From the NCBI RefSeq assembly GCF_036324505.1, contig NC_086352.1, positions 34,890,119 to 34,954,118 of the forward strand: a DNA stretch of 64,000 bases, read 5' to 3'. Positions within the stretch are counted from its first letter, which is position 1. Every line of letters starts with the position of its first letter. Positions 14,333 through 41,300 of the stretch are shown here, one piece after another. The translations under genes and the position numbers were made by a program. Below the pieces are notes generated by a model. It did no database searches and had not been told where the DNA came from. It was given only the letters and a program-made list of their open reading frames with translations. This stretch comes from Eleginops maclovinus (lineage: Eukaryota; Chordata; Actinopteri; Perciformes; Eleginopidae).

Positions 14333-14490
14333 CCGAACAGCAGCGTCAGCTCACTGCGACATGTCTCCAGTGTCAGTGCGGGCTTTGGCAAATGTCTGTC
14401 CCTGTAGTTAGTTTGCCCTAAATGTGTGTACATAGGACGCCGCCATGTTTTCCATCACACTTCCGCCTGCGTCTTCTTCTTCTGTGGATT
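14333..14490 (-). promoter_or_regulatory. MTFMT: MTFMT promoter / 5' UTR region
   Basis: Immediately upstream of the MTFMT ATG is a GC-richer stretch containing 'cgccgccatgtt', a YY1-like site, and 'cacttccg', an ETS/GABP-like site, about 20 bases apart near 14440-14466. ETS (NRF-2) and YY1 sites are common at promoters of nuclear genes for mitochondrial proteins. The transcription start cannot be fixed from sequence. Confidence 0.5.
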
Positions 14491-14899
14491 CGGCAGAGAG
14501 GACACAATGATGGCGCTCTGCTGGCCTCTAACGGTGCTGTCCAGTTATCCGTGCCCACAGTCCCGAGCAACTGTGGCCTATCAGTCTAAAACGGTATTTT
14601 TCTTAGTCTACAATTTCCGATTGTAAAAAGACTTACCCAGTTATTCTGTGTGTCTTTGTGTTCTGCTGATTTACATTATCCCCCCTTTATGTATTTGTTT
14701 TAGTTCTCTTGTAGGAAGTGGGGGTTCTAGAACATTTTATATGGGGTGGCAGAGGAGGGGCAAGAGGTCATGGCAGGGTGGCATAGAAGGGAGGACAGTA
14801 TATGGGATTTTATACTGTATAACCTATGTATTGTTATATCATACCCTAACAGTAGGAAGAGAAGAGTATGGAGAAGGGAAGGAACTGCTCATGATCCAG

Positions 14900-15385
14900 A
14901 GCATACACCTCATCAGAGATAAGCCTGCTGGTGGTGTTACGGCATGGGCATGTATGGCTGCTAATGGAACTGGTTCCCTTATATTTATTGATGGTGTGAT
15001 TTGTCAGCAGGATGAACTCTGAAGTGTTCCGGGCAATATTATCTGCTCATTTTCAGCCAAATGCTTCAGAAGTCATTGCGCTTCACAGTGCAGATGCACA
15101 TTGACTGCGAAAGCAAACAAAGAGCTCTTTTAAGGCAAATAAGTGGAATGTTCTGCAATGGCAAAGCCAATCACCTGACCTGAATCCAACTGAGCATGTA
15201 TTTCACTTGTTTAAGACAAAACTGAAGGGTAACTGCCGAAAGAACAACAGGAACTGAAGAAAACTGCAGTAGAGGTTTGGCAGAGCATCAGCAGGGACCA
15301 AACCCAGCGTGTTGTGATGTCTATGGGTTCCAGACTTCAGGCTGTCATTGACTGGAAAAGATTTGCAACCAAATATTAAAAGTGA
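14900..15385 (+). pseudogene. Degenerate Tc1/mariner transposase, 3' part
   Basis: Frames read across stops and shifts show Tc1-family landmarks: WACMAANGTGSLIFIDGV near 14950-15000, then QSPDLNPTEHVFHLF near 15170-15215, which carries the last D and the E of the DDE catalytic region, then SRLQAVIDWKRFATKY close to the end. The word 'caattacttttggttcc' just after it resembles a Tc1 terminal repeat. The N-terminal DNA-binding half is absent and the copy cannot be active. It lies between MTFMT and GPT2 on the opposite strand to both. Confidence 0.85.
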
Positions 15386-15389
15386 CTAT

Positions 15390-16700
15390 TTGATTTATAA
15401 TAATGTTACTTTGTCCAATTACTTTTGGTTCCTTGAAAGAGGATACCACAGATGACTTGTCAGTCGAACACCATTCATTTTGATGTAAATACCCTTACAG
15501 GCTGACTTTCACTACCTCATAATACAGGGTTTAGTCAGACGCAGGTTTGACACCATCCCTAGTCTATGTTAAATGATGGATATTGTTACCATGCTGCAAG
15601 TGCATTTAGAATGTCACATATTGTGAATAAATCCCTTTTTATTTTATATTCACTGTGTCACTGAACAATCTGCATGTATTACAGGAAGAAATATTTGGAA
15701 ATGTCGTATTGGATGGACTTCAAAGTGTAAAAATGCCTTAATGTTATGTATTATAATAAAGTTAACTCACTGAACTAGCAGCCAAGAAAGAGCAAGAAAA
15801 CGGCTTCACTTTACAGAGCCATAGCTATAAACAGTCTTTGGTGTATGTGATCAAAAGTTGTATTCAAGGGGATAAAAACGCTGCTGAAGGTTAATCCAAT
15901 GTCTCTGTGTCCCTTTGAAATGATTACCGATAATCCATCATTATTTATTTGTAATAAACTGGTACGGCACAACAAGCTATGTCATTTTTCCAGTTTTATT
16001 CAGGGGCGGGACATTTGACAAATCTCTAAGCGGTTGACCAATCACAGCACAGTCGCCAGCAAACCAATCAGTGCAGAGCGCACTTTTGTAAAGGGTGAAA
16101 AGTGATCATTTATGCACAGGCAGTGAGGAAAATAAAGCGCTTTTTCAACATTGAAGCATGAAAACATGTCATAGTGGAGCAACACAATACATATATGGAC
16201 CTGAAAAGTAGCATGATAGGGGACCTTTAAAGTCTTTCAACAGCGCACACATTATTTATTACCCAAGATGAACACCAAATAAAGAACAGTATCTTTTACC
16301 CTCATCCAAATTGTCCACACTTTTCCATTTCATCACTTGATTACAATAGGTTTGTAAATTACAATACTAAGACTACAGGTGAACAGCAAACACCAGTGTG
16401 ATTTTGGTGAGATTAGGACTATCTTGGACAAAGTAGTGACTTTCTCTGTTATTACAATAATATAGTTTATTTATTATTTATATAAGTAGGTTTTATGGAA
16501 CAGCAGGGCTATACTGACAAATGACATCTTATCCTTTCATTATCTATTTTGTAGGAAGGAGGAAAAATAACAGAGAGGGACTACACTTAAAAACGATTTG
16601 TTCCAATACGAAGATTGTTACAGATTTGTAAAGTCTGCCTCCTCTCCAATGTATGCACATACATTATTCAGCAGATTGCTGTTACATCTGATGGGTCTAA
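15390..16700. other. Intergenic, fragmentary repeats only
   Basis: No exon is seen. At 16215-16233 'gcatgataggggacctttaa' resembles the terminal repeat of the 0.7 kb element described at 40592-41284, so 15990-16233 may be a relic of that or a related family. Confidence 0.4.
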
Positions 16701-16704
16701 TTCA

Positions 16705-17030
16705 ATATCCAGCCATGCATGAAATAACATTGTAGGTCAATACGGGTCATTTTTGACCCATGTTGTCCCTTAGAAGTGTAGTGATACAAAAGTGATTTTT
16801 ATTGAAAAAGTAAGAAAGGAAAAATTAAAATAAGACTTTGTGATGATTAAAAACAAGTCAATTGATGAATACCTTGGAGTTCTGACTTATTCAAGTAATT
16901 TATTGCAAAGAATTTTATAATTACAACTCACTTGGGTCACTTTTGACCAATGTTGTGTAACAAAGGGTTAAGGAACAACATAACAAATGACCCGTATTGA
17001 CCTACAATGTTATTTCATTCATGGCTGATG
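16705..17030. mobile_element. Palindromic MITE, possibly piggyBac-derived
   Basis: The ends are inverted copies of about 45 bp: 'tgaaataacattgtaggtca' with 'atacgggtcatt' on the left, and the reverse complement of the same at 16985-17028. Just inside both ends are 'gggtcatttttgaccc' / 'gggtcacttttgacc' motifs. There is no open frame inside. A piggyBac-like peptide lies 550 bp downstream, so the MITE may derive from that superfamily, but this link is inference. Confidence 0.65.
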
Positions 17031-17539
17031 GTTTCTTTGCTGTTTCTTTGGAAATCAATATCTTTAATCATTTAATATTCCAAATGTTCATTAAATATCT
17101 TGTTTCTGATTAACATAAATCATTATTTTCATTCTCCCTTTTTTAATTTATGAACTGAAACAGTTTTTGTATCACCACGTCAGGTTTACACTTATGGGTC
17201 AAAAATTACCCATGTATGCCAAGTGCGATAAAAATGAAAAAAATACATACTATAATAATCATTTTGTTAAACATAATTGATTGAGCAGTGATCCAAGAAG
17301 CAAGTGGACCAAGAACCTTTGATTTGTAAATGTTTGCAGTTAGGAACATGTTTACTGTAGTCTACTTTTCACATGCCAAACCTCAGACCATGTCACAACT
17401 CAACAGGTTGCTTTGGCACATTGGACTCTTTGAAGTGTTATTTTGTACTTCTTTTACCTTAAGAAACTATTTAATATGTTGCGAATGATAACTGTACATA
17501 ATATTTGAAGATTACTTGACCTATCTTGACCCTCCAAAT

Positions 17540-17665
17540 AGAGGGAGAAGCATAGCTCAGAATATGGATTCAGTGGCAACATGACCATGGTGAGCTATGT
17601 GCCGAAGAAAAGGAAAGCTGTTGTCCTCCTGAGCACCATTATACCGACTAATGAGATAGTAAGTC
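17540..17665 (+). pseudogene. piggyBac-type transposase fragment
   Basis: One frame starting at 17588 reads MVSYVPKKRKAVVLLSTII, very like the segment of PGBD/piggyBac transposases with the pattern VSYVPKK.KAV.LLST. Only about 30 residues are recognisable and the surrounding sequence has stops in all frames. It is a relic, on the strand opposite to the host genes. Confidence 0.65.
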
Positions 17666-17898
17666 ATAGTTATGACTTGCAGGATTATTTTTCTTTTGTG
17701 GTGCAAACGGGCTTCCATAAAGTACAAATATACACCTGAAAAAGCACTTTAAATCTTCTCTGAACATAGCGTGGTCCGGATGGGTTATTTCTGAAATATT
17801 AACCGCCATGGTGTTCCTACCTTTGTAAAACGGAACACCCTGGCTCTATAGAGGCTCATCATAACTCACTTGTCCTCGTGATTACATGAAGTCTTGTA

Positions 17899-18282
17899 GA
17901 TAGATAGAATCGGAGGATGAAACCCTCTTTATTTGTCACATACATCATGCACACAGCAGAGCACACACAGTGAAATTGGTCCTCTGCATTTAACCCATCC
18001 TAGTACTAGGAGCAGTGGGCAGCTATTGTGCAGCGCCCGGGGAGCAATAGGGAGGGGGGATTTGAGGTGTCCCCTAGGCCCTGCTGTGGTGCCCTTGAGC
18101 AAGGCACTGGACACCTCCAATCCCCCCTCCCCATTGCTCCCCAGGCGCTGCACGATAGCTGCCCACTGCTCCTAGCACTAGGATGGGTTAAATGCAGAGG
18201 TCCAATTTCACTGTGTGTGCTCTGCTGTGTGCATGATGTATGTGACAAATAAAGAGGGCTTCATCCTCCGATTCTATCTATC
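17899..18282. mobile_element. Fold-back element with about 165 bp inverted arms
   Basis: The left arm begins 'gatagatagaatcggaggat' and runs through 'tttaacccatcctagtacta' and 'gggcagctattgtgcagcgc'. The right arm is its near-perfect reverse complement, ending 'atcctccgattctatctatc'. The spacer holds a smaller nested palindrome, 'gaggtgtcc' / 'ggacacctc', around 'tgcccttgagcaaggcact'. Each half resembles a short interspersed element found in fish genomes, so this is either a fold-back DNA element or two such elements head to head. Confidence 0.85.
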
Positions 18283-18412
18283 TTCTTTTATTGTGAAAAA
18301 CCTATACCACTTCCTGTGCCCTGAACCTGACCTGAGGTCCTCAGTGTCAGTAGCCATTGGTTACTGTAGCCTTTGACCTATGACGTCGTCGGGGTGATAA
18401 CACTAATAATCA

Positions 18413-18518
18413 GAGACGATCAGAGAATCAGAAACTCAGAGACGATCAGAGACGATCAGAGACTCAGTGACGATCAGAGACGATCAGAGACTCAGAGAGG
18501 ATCAGAGATGATCAGAGA
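18413..18518 (+). repeat. Short tandem repeat, GATCAGAGAC type
   Basis: About ten copies of a 10-14 bp motif (gatcagagac with actcaga variants) are arranged in tandem. It is intergenic and has no conserved frame. Confidence 0.85.
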
Positions 18519-18519
18519 A

Positions 18520-19170
18520 CACTTCTGTTTTATCTTTATCAATAAATGCGTTTTGGAAAATATATATCTGTTGATGTGTTTAATACTGTACAAGAATCAT
18601 TATGCAGAGAACGGCCTTTTTGTGTGTGTATAATACTATGTATATTTGACATTTATAGATAGTACTGTTGCAAGTATTATTTTTCAGTTGTAGACAAACA
18701 AAGTTCTGATTTACTTTTCTAAAAATATTTTGATAATTTGAATCTTTGTGACAAAACTAGTTAGTCCACTAGTTTAATTTTTAGAGTGAGTTAGTTAAAA
18801 CTGTAAAATAAATGTAATGAGATAGAATTATAAAGTCGCAATAAGTGAACATACTCAAGTAAAGGGATCAGTCTGCAGGGATCAAGGACTGAATGAGGCT
18901 CATTCTTATCTTGTCAGTAAGATATTTAAGCACTCCCTCACCATCATATCTCCTGATGTCCCTCAGTAGGTAAAGCAGAAGTACTGAACCTGCAGTCTCT
19001 GAGAGGCACAGCTGAAGTCTGTGAGTCTATCTTCAGATCTGAAACAATCACTTTTTCATTTAATTTGAATATACAAAGATCCTTAAAAGCTAAAAAAACA
19101 GAAACACTTAGGACAATGAAAAGATGGCAATATATGGCAGACTGCGGTGAGCTGTATTTTAAAGTGGGCT
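18520..19170. other. AT-rich intergenic stretch
   Basis: No gene or clear repeat boundary is visible. Confidence 0.4.
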
Positions 19171-19171
19171 C

Positions 19172-19335
19172 ACTCGTCCCCCCAGAGATGAGTCCGATGA
19201 GGGTGGTGTCATCAGCGAACTTCAGGAGCTTGGCAGAGTGGTGACTTGAGGTGCAGCTGTTGGTGTACAGGGAGAAGAGCAGAGGGGAACCAGTGCTGAT
19301 GGTCCGGGGGTCAGAGACGTGATACCCCATTGCTG
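19172..19335 (-). pseudogene. LINE reverse-transcriptase fragment
   Basis: The minus-strand frame contains GSPLLFSLYTNSCTSS followed by LLKFADDTTLIGLISGG. This is the RT region of fish non-LTR retrotransposons (L2/Rex-like), with FADD as the metal-binding motif. Only about 55 residues are recognisable; the frame then loses similarity. It is downstream of GPT2 in the same orientation and is a dead fragment. Confidence 0.8.
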
Positions 19336-19339
19336 TCCT

Positions 19340-20014
19340 GTGAATGTTATGATATTCTGAATATGGTTTGTTTCTTTAATAATCTCAGGCTCTCCTGGGT
19401 GTGCTGCATGCTGCGGTGTGACTCTTGGTATGGTCTCACTTGTAGGAAATGTGTTCATCTTAAATGATTTCTTTTAGATTCACTATATACTGTGTATGTA
19501 TATATATATATATATACATTTGCAATCCTTGCGTTGTTGCAAAAGCACTATTCCATCACTACAGTTTCACTGATCTTATTTTACTATAACTTTAACAGAG
19601 GTAGCTGGGCAGAAGAACTCATTGAGTTTCTCACTCCTGTATCTCCATAAACCCATTGTACTTAGAAACGACAGAACGGATTAGAGTAAACAAAGCCTTT
19701 AATATTATAGGACAATAGCAAAACCAACAAATAATAAATGACCTTTGAAAAACCTTAAAACTGCACCTTAATAGAACTCGTCATACGCATAATATTTCAT
19801 AACCTGATGTTTGCAGTGCTCGGCTCAGCATCTTTAGATGTGTGTGGGTGGACAGAGCATGATGCACTCTGGGAGATCAGTAACTGTTCTGCGTTGCCTT
19901 TGTCTGGTAGAGGATCCTTGGCTCCTCAATCATCAGCTGAGGAGAAGGCACAGTATTTTTGTAACACAAGTTCAAACCATAGCACTAATAAGGTCAGGCA
20001 GGCTCGGTCTGAGC
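19340..20014. other. Probable GPT2 3' UTR and flank
   Basis: No other gene is seen. An ATTAAA on the minus strand at 19703-19698 lies about 310 bases after the GPT2 stop and could be its polyadenylation signal. A (TA)n run sits near 19500. Confidence 0.4.
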
Positions 20015-35891
<15,877 letters not shown>

Positions 35892-38370
35892 GTTTCCTCA
35901 GGGTCGGTGCTTCAGCAGCCAGGTGGAGCTGTTAGTTAGCCATTACTGAGGCAGACAGCTGACTCACTATTTAGCTGTCTGACATCAACACCGAATTACG
36001 CTCGTGCTATTCTGATAGCGACTTCCTTTTTTTCCCCGCGAAAACTTTATTGATTTAGATTACCTGATTCAATGCAGCAAAGTGAATTTAATAGTGGACC
36101 GGATGCTGAAATAAACACATTGACAACGCATGTTACAGACAAAAAAAACAAAGAACATTATTTTAAAAAATCTTAAAACAATGCGTGATAATTCACACCG
36201 CTTTGTGGGCCTTGAGACACACATTTTATAATGCTTAATGTCATGCCATATGTAGCCGAGTCACCAACAATACACTTTTCTTAATGAATTACACCATTAG
36301 GTAAAATAAAATAAATAGCACATGCCCAGCTGCTGGTGCAGGCTCTCCAAGGGATGGGTTTAATGTTTTCAACTTACTCTTACCCTACTGTTTTTGTTGC
36401 TACAAATGAACAAAAACGATTTAGATCACAATAAAATATAAATCAACTTGTTTATTAAAATGTTATTAAACACAGCAGTAATTTAAGAAGTACTTATCTA
36501 TTAATATAAGTATGATTATAAAATGGGCCGTTCCGCATATTAAGTGATTTATTTTTCAATGTATTCTTAATTCATACCTTGACGCCATACTCCTTGAACT
36601 CACAGTTGTATCTACAGTGTGGTGTTCCTAGTTTCAGTAAAAATAAATCCCATACTTCTCCAGACTCACATTTCAAGTGGCCTAAAATAAAAATGTAAAT
36701 AAATGTTTTTAAAAGCCAAAGGTTAGCATATAAATTGCACACTGTCTATGTTTGCTCTGATGTTGCCAGGTAATTGCCAGAAGATTGTAGCCAAGTATGG
36801 AATCATACAAATCAATCCACAAAACTGTGGAATATTCTATATCATTAGTTTATTTATTAACACGTAAAAAAAAAAGACAACACAGAAGGCCAGTTCATTC
36901 TTCATGAAGCCATTTGCAACTAAATTCCTCACATTTGCATAGAATGCATTCAAAACATTTAAACTGAATTCCCTCTGGTTTTGTTTCATCTCCTAAACTG
37001 TAAACAAAGATCAGATAAACCAGTAGTGATGTCGCACAGATGCGACATCACTGAGAGGCTGCAATATTTCACTTCCTAATAACAAACCATGCCATGGTTT
37101 ATCAAATGTCAAAATGTTATAGCCAGGGAGAGCTACAGAAGAATCAAATTCAGTAAGCCTGCAACTAACCATTATTTTCTGACATGTATTTCATTGCATT
37201 TAATGTTATTCTTGAGTAAAAATTGAGTACTTTAACTGCTAAATCTAATTCCATGCTTTTTCATATTGGTAGGAAACCTGAACTATGTGAAGTGGCTAAG
37301 GACTTAAAATACCTGCAGAGTAAAAATATGTTTACTTTTTTTAAAAAGCAGTTTACAGTGCAGAGGTCAGCGGTGCTTCGAGAAAATATCAAATTGCCCC
37401 TTGTAGATCTAGTTTGTGATCATAAATGGTGGAAGAAAGACAGCACCCAATTTTGGGAATAAGTGACACAAGCTAGAGGGGAAAACTTCCAAAGATGCTC
37501 TCACACACACACACACACACACGCATACCACTCTGCTATGGCCACTATATCGGATTGAATAATAAGGAGGGTTTCAGAAAACAGATTGATAAAAAAAATA
37601 TTTTATTTTAAAAAGACACATATTCAGCACTATCTCACAATCTGATAAATATTTGTCTGACTTCCTGTCTGATAGCTGGACAGCTGCACACTGTCTTGAG
37701 TTGGTTGCAGTTATTTAGTTTCATCCACATACGATGCAAGGTAACATTTATCTTAAATAATCCAACTTGCCCATAAAACTAACTAAACACACGGTGTGTA
37801 CTGTACGTAGCAGTTATTTACGACATTATGGTTTTTAAAATTTGAGAGGAAATGAATCCTGTTCATCTTGTTCATTAGAGGAGTCGAAGCTTGAACTCAT
37901 CAGGTGGCTAACCTGCTCCATATTCCTCACAAGTCACGGAATAATGGCGTTCTTATTATAGCTTCAGCTCATCAGAACGCACACAGCTAGAAGTCCTGCT
38001 GCCTTCCATTAATGTGATCTACTGTCTGTTGACGGTGTTCCTGTATCCAGATGAATGTAGTATTTCTTCATCCATTTTAAATCGAGAGCCCATCATAGTG
38101 GGGATGGGTGTGGATATTTATACTCGGAAATGTTATCTACACAACTGTTGGGAAATATCATCAATGCATCTTCCCTTAGTAACAACACAAACCATGCTGG
38201 TGCTTTTAGTCTACAGACGTGTGTGTGCAGTCTGTGGTGGACGCCTCTCCCTCAGTGTGAAGCTTCAGCAGCCTCATGCCGTCATCAGAGTGAAACACTT
38301 CCAGGTCAAAGTCCAGTTCTTTGGTCTTCCTCTCCATTTAGAAGTTCTTCCGTGATAGAACCTATCAGGT
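35892..38370. other. Intergenic gap between GPT2 and C16orf87
   Basis: It should hold the GPT2 promoter (just above 35891, next to a CpG-richer exon 1) and the C16orf87 3' UTR; an AATAAA on the minus strand at 37607-37602 lies about 765 bases after the C16orf87 stop. A short (CA)n lies at 37501-37521. No other gene is recognised; the 80-codon frame at 37223-37462 has no family features. Confidence 0.45.
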
Positions 38371-41300
38371 CTATAGGATGAGTCTCTGACCCAGGATCTT
38401 GCGGTTGATCTCAGCCAAGGCGACAGAAAACACGAAGGCCTTCTCATCGGAAAGACTGGCATACATATCCACCTCCTTCTCCTGTTTCTCTGGAAACACA
38501 ATAAAACACACGGAACCCATTTCGGTTATTTGACTATGGTCATGTCAATACAATTAAAGTTAATTCGACAGGACAAACCATCTTCTGTTAGTGAAGCAAG
38601 TATGACAGAGCAGGGGGGAACATACTTCTACATCACAACAGGGTTGATGAAGGTCTCAGTCCAAAAGTAGAGATATTGGAAAAGTTATTCACAACATGTT
38701 TGTCGCGCCAAATATCTGTCTATATTTGACATTTAGCCTTTCACAAACATCATTTTTACTGCATTAAACAAACTGTTTGCAGTCCAACTTGCAGCATCCA
38801 CATGAGTTTTAACCCCCCAGGCCCTGTACTCCTCCACAGAACCTGCCAGAAATCATGCCAGATTTGTTTCATCAACAAAAATATTGTAGTGTCCATCACA
38901 CCTGTCCCCGGCTCAACATCAAAACAGCCGACATTATGGTTGTGTTTATTGCAGAGAACGCAGTCAAAGCTTGGCTGGAAGCAGTGCCTCCAATGATGGA
39001 GCACCAACTCTCTGAGATGAAAAGGTTACCACAGTAAAATGTCTGCTGTACACTCATGAGAGAAACTCCTTTGATACCTGTTCCATTAAGGCAGGTAAGC
39101 CTGTAATAATAAACTGCGTAACATCACTTCCTTACCTTTGTCCTCCTCTTGTTTCTTCAGTCCCACAGTCTTTGGTCTGCCCCGCCCCCTCCGGATGGGA
39201 TCTGATTGGCTGTTGGTGCGGGGTCTCCTCCTGTTCTCCATGTCATTGGTCAGAGAAGAGTCTATCCTCTCTCTGCGGATGCGCTCCGTCCTCCTCCGCT
39301 TTAAGTCCAGCTTGTCTGAAGCAGAAAATACAGAAAATAAAAAGCATTTCACTATGATTTGGTTCCAGCATAAAGACTGATTGCAGGCTGACACTTCGAT
39401 TGTGCATTTTTTTTATCAAGATTGTGATGAAATTGTGCAGTAAGCTATTGGTGGTTTAACTGATTACTCACACAATGAAATGATAATTACTCATTAGTAG
39501 GTAACAGCAACAACAGTCTTGACAGGTGAGTTCAGAAAATCTCATCTAGTAATTGTAACGCATCATTTATAACCAGGAAACGACACTTGACGATATTACT
39601 AAACCGAAATATAAGATGATATCAAGTCTCACATCGATGTCCCAGCTCTATGTAGGTCGGAACCCCTCATCAGAAAGAGTTGTACTTTTTGGATCGACCT
39701 GACAAAGCATCCAGGCTTTTTACACATTTGTATCATGTAGTTATTTTGGTATTTTTTTCGTATGTTTATTGTAATTAAATCAAGGTATAATCGGTTTATT
39801 TTGCTAACAAATATGACTTGTTAAAAGGACATGTGTTTTCCCACGTATCAGAGACTTCCACGTACAAAGCAGCCGCAGCTGTTATTTGGACATGGTTGAT
39901 GAAATGATTATATCCACTTTCACCCGGTGTGAACGCACTATCAACGACTCATACCTACGGAACCCGTAAAGGGACATGGGGAAGAAAAAAAACCGTTAAA
40001 GTTTCCCGTGCTCACGAGAACGTATCGCAGCAGCACATAAGCACACTCAGCAGTACACACTCAGCCGTACACACTCAGCAGTACACACTCAGCAGTACAC
40101 ACTCAGCAGTACACACTCAGCAGTACACACTCAGCAGTACACACTCAGCAGTACACACACAGCAGTACACACACAGCAGTACATAAGCTCCCTGTCAGAT
40201 CTTATTAAGGTCTCGTTTCGTCAGACAGTGTCAACATACGGCCAAAAGCTGATAACCGATGGAAACCCCAGTCTTGTGAATGTCATTGAAATCAGTGAAA
40301 AAACTTCAACCACACTTTAATTCACTCTGAAGGAGAGCTTGTTTTAATGCTAAATGCATTAAATAAAATAATAATTAAACCAGGAACACTGCCTATGACC
40401 GAACCTGACATTTGGTAGGTTTGAAACTTTCGTGTGAGCAAAAGAAACGTTTACGTTTTTTTATTTCCCCATGTCCCTTTATGGGTTCCGTTTATACCAC
40501 ATGACTAGGCCTTTAAATTCTTTAAAAAATCTTAAAGGCAGACTTTCTCAAGCTTCAGGCAAGAGGTTATTTTCTCTGATTAGGCTTCTTGAAGGTCCCT
40601 TATTATGCAAAATGCAGTTTTTGATGTCTTTTATGCATAAATATGTGTCCCCGGTGTGTGAGGAGACTCACAAAGTGTCAGAAAATACAACCCTCTCTCT
40701 TTTCCTCCTTACCCAAATCTCTAAAAACGGGGGTACAAACAAGCTGATCCAGATTTACCGTTCTTATGACTTATAATAAGGGAAATGTGGGCTGGCTTTA
40801 CATTTAACTCCTGGCAACGTCCCACCCACGTCCCCCATATACAGTCGCGAGCTGAATCCCCTCCGCAGCACCTCTGTGTCTGTGTGTCTGTGTGTTTTGC
40901 AGGAGAGACAGAGTTGTTTCAGAAATAATGCTGGATGTGGTTTGGAACATAATATGGCTTTTAACCACGGCAGCGTTTAGCTGAGTTTCTCCCGGTAGAA
41001 AACTCTCTTCAGAGGAGAGATCATGACGCTCCAAAGGGGCGTGGTCAGCAGCTCCAAAGGGGCGTGGCCAGTAGCAGCTCCAAAGGGGCGTGGCCAGCAG
41101 CAGCTAGTTCATTTAAAGCTACAGTCACAGAATCAGCACTTCAGGAACAGGGCTGAGATAGAGGGGGATGAGGCATGCTACAATGGGGGATCTGTTTGGT
41201 GTTTTGAGCAAAACACTTCAGACATGTTTTGTATAGATATGGCCCTATATATATTGTTCAAATATAGCATAATAGAAGACCTTTAATGTTTCAGGTGGCA

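Noticed and set aside
14077..14626. Plus-strand frames overlapping MTFMT exon 1
   Set aside because: Their GC-rich part is antisense to the MTFMT presequence exon. A divergent transcript from a bidirectional promoter is possible, but no conserved protein is visible.
37223..37462. 80-codon plus-strand frame between GPT2 and C16orf87
   Set aside because: It has no recognisable domain, start context or splice sites, and a length that can occur by chance in AT-rich DNA.
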